IMG/VR virus record: IMGVR_UViG_3300008110_000203
Span: 1-58,730 of that record
Origin: a virus
Length of the DNA: 58,730 nucleotides
Reading direction: 5' to 3' (one strand)
Of this stretch, positions 57,543 to 58,730 are shown piece by piece. Numbering within the stretch: position 1 is the first letter of the stretch; every line of letters begins with the position of its first letter. Under the pieces are notes generated by a model. The model saw nothing but the letters and a program-made list of their open reading frames with translations. It was not told the DNA's origin and ran no database searches. A program made the position numbers and the translations under genes.

Positions 57543-58487
57543 TCACGCCGGCCAGCCCGGAGCAGCGGGAGGACCCGGCTGCCACGAAGCGGGAGGCGGG
57601 CCCGGTGGTGCAGAAGGGACCACCGTGGCCGGCTGCTGCCACACTGTTGGAGGGCCTCCCGTCCAAGCCTGCTGCCACGCTGGTGGCGCCTCCCCGGCGG
57701 GCTGCTGCCATACAGATGGCTGCGGAGAAGGCGGGGCCACTGGTGCCGGCTGCTGCCACGGAGTCGTCTGGGGGGCAGAAGAGGGTGGAGCGGCCTGCGT
57801 TGGCTGCTGCCACGGAGGCGGGGAAGGCGGGGCCGCTGGTGCCGGCTGCTGCCACGGAGGCGGGGAGCTTGGAGACACATCCGAAAAGGCGGAAGCCTGT
57901 GACGGGGGTGTGGTGAACTCGGACAAATGCATCGGAGTCGCTGAGAACACCGCTGCAAAGTTTGGCTTTGCCGCAGCCAGACGAGGGCCATCCCCTGTCT
58001 GACACACGGCGTTCAAGTAAAATTTCACGCCTTTGGCAATACCCCCTGCTGGCGGTCGAAAATCGTAGTACGCGGCCTTCACGCTGACATAAACCAAGCA
58101 CCCAGCGTACATGTTGTCGGCGGCGTTGGCCGGCTCCAAGGAGCCTCCAGCACTTCGACGCACAAACAGCTCAGGGGCCTGATTGCTGTTGGCTCGAAAG
58201 AAGTACACCACCTTACCCCCAGTGCGCTCCGGATCCACGGGCTTAAGGGCAGGCATGGTGTGGGGGTTGTACTGCACCTTTTTCTCCGCACACGCTTCCG
58301 CCATCGCTGACGACAGTTTGGCGTGAATCTCCCCGGCGTGCGGGTTATCTGAGTACAACCAAAATTCAGCGGAGTACCGCGCGTCCTGTCCCCCCTCTTC
58401 GCTCGCACGAGGAGTAAACAGTGCCGGATAACTCAGCGTCAAAGGCCCAACCACCACTCGAGTGGGGTCATCAACAGTCGTCGCCAT
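57543..58487 (-). CDS. DUF2815-like single-stranded DNA-binding protein with Trp-repeat tail
   Basis: The protein has 314 aa from the ATG at 58487 (MATTVDDPTRVVVGPLTLSY), preceded by GAGGAG. The first 200 residues match the DUF2815 phage SSB family: LTLSYPALFTPRASEEGG, YSAEFWLYSDN and the GCLVYVSVKAAYYDF strand. The tail has five WQQP repeats plus WQQA and WQPG in a Pro/Ala linker. It should protect single-stranded DNA and bring replication proteins by its tail. The tail function is inferred. Confidence 0.8.
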   Translation of the reverse strand: MATTVDDPTRVVVGPLTLSYPALFTPRASEEGGQDARYSAEFWLYSDNPHAGEIHAKLSSAMAEACAEKKVQYNPHTMPALKPVDPERTGGKVVYFFRANSNQAPELFVRRSAGGSLEPANAADNMYAGCLVYVSVKAAYYDFRPPAGGIAKGVKFYLNAVCQTGDGPRLAAAKPNFAAVFSATPMHLSEFTTPPSQASAFSDVSPSSPPPWQQPAPAAPPSPPPWQQPTQAAPPSSAPQTTPWQQPAPVAPPSPQPSVWQQPAGEAPPAWQQAWTGGPPTVWQQPATVVPSAPPGPPPASWQPGPPAAPGWPA

Positions 58488-58722
58488 GACTAGCGTGCTC
58501 CTCAAGAATTTCCAAGAATTTGACCACAGCTTCCGGCTGAATCTCATCGCCGGCAGCACTGGCGTCACACAACCGTACACCACGCACACGCGTAGTGACC
58601 AAATTACCGACAGCCTCAGTCGCCTCACGGCGTTTGAGACCATACCTCGCCATCAGACGCCGTTCGACTTCAGCCGGGGTGGCTGCCGAGGTTTCGGCAA
58701 ACACCTCGGGCGGCACTGACAA
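58471..58722 (-). CDS. Small helical protein, possibly extending past the window
   Basis: At least 83 aa are visible. The start at TTG 58722 (MSVPPEVFAETSAATPAEVE) is 8 nt from the window edge, so the true start may lie outside. It is helical and basic (LMARYGLKRREATEAVGNLV) with an acidic helix at the end (VVKFLEILEEH). It overlaps the SSB start by 17 nt. No family was recognised. Confidence 0.45.
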   Translation of the reverse strand: MSVPPEVFAETSAATPAEVERRLMARYGLKRREATEAVGNLVTTRVRGVRLCDASAAGDEIQPEAVVKFLEILEEHASHGDDC

Positions 58723-58730
58723 AGCTTGCG

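Noticed and set aside
1-58730. Circular joining of the two window ends
   Set aside because: Frames stay open across a hypothetical join, and GAGGA would then lie 9 nt before the TTG at 58722, but no terminal repeat was found. This cannot be decided from the sequence alone.

Overview
The window looks like most or all of a tailed-phage genome, or an intact prophage, of siphovirus type. Three features point to a planctomycete or similar host. A PEP-CTERM sorting signal sits on one phage protein (32450-33301). A small helix-turn-helix protein resembles the DUF1580 type common in Planctomycetes (30534-30779). Base composition is high in GC, with GTG and TTG starts. The recombinase and the small helix-turn-helix protein suggest a temperate phage. 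Both edges of the window cut genes. All positions and domain calls were read by eye.

Layout. (1) 1-1079, minus strand: lysis-type cassette with a 55-aa holin, a BhlA/UviB-like single-TM protein and a secreted protein cut by the left edge. (2) 1103-30390, minus strand: one long virion module. Transcription runs leftward from 30390: scaffold, major capsid protein, decoration-like protein, Cys-zinc protein, a polyvalent internal protein with ADP-ribosyltransferase-like and HExxH metallopeptidase-like regions, TerL, portal, adaptor and tail-completion genes, tail tube, two overlapping chaperone-like frames, tail-tip and fibre-like proteins, and two giant internal or tail proteins. (3) 30391-35188: the small helix-turn-helix gene, a serine recombinase with two catalytic domains, a tRNA-like sequence, the PEP-CTERM protein, a cytosine-methyltransferase-like protein and small accessory genes. 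(4) 35191-39815: a primase-polymerase/DUF3987 helicase, then nine 20-bp iterons and an inverted repeat that look like a replication origin, bounded by two strong terminators. (5) 40056-53452, plus strand: about 33 small, mostly unknown genes. In the first part, nearly every gene is preceded by the same ~80-bp leader (a conserved box, a terminator-like hairpin, then a Shine-Dalgarno sequence). The array contains a CsrA homologue. A second hairpin family separates the genes from 51425 on. (6) 53460-58722, minus strand: SNF2 helicase, VRR-NUC nuclease, family A DNA polymerase, XRE regulator, and a DUF2815-like single-strand-binding protein with a Trp-Gln-Gln-Pro repeat tail.

How it may work together. 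Modules 4 and 6 copy the DNA, module 2 packages it and builds the particle, and module 1 releases it. Module 5 looks like a changeable set of early host-takeover genes that share leader sequences, and the phage CsrA is a candidate post-transcriptional regulator of them. The most unusual observations are the leader-bounded gene array with its embedded CsrA, the PEP-CTERM cargo protein, the double-headed serine recombinase, and an N-terminal module shared by the polyvalent protein and the 1838-aa protein.
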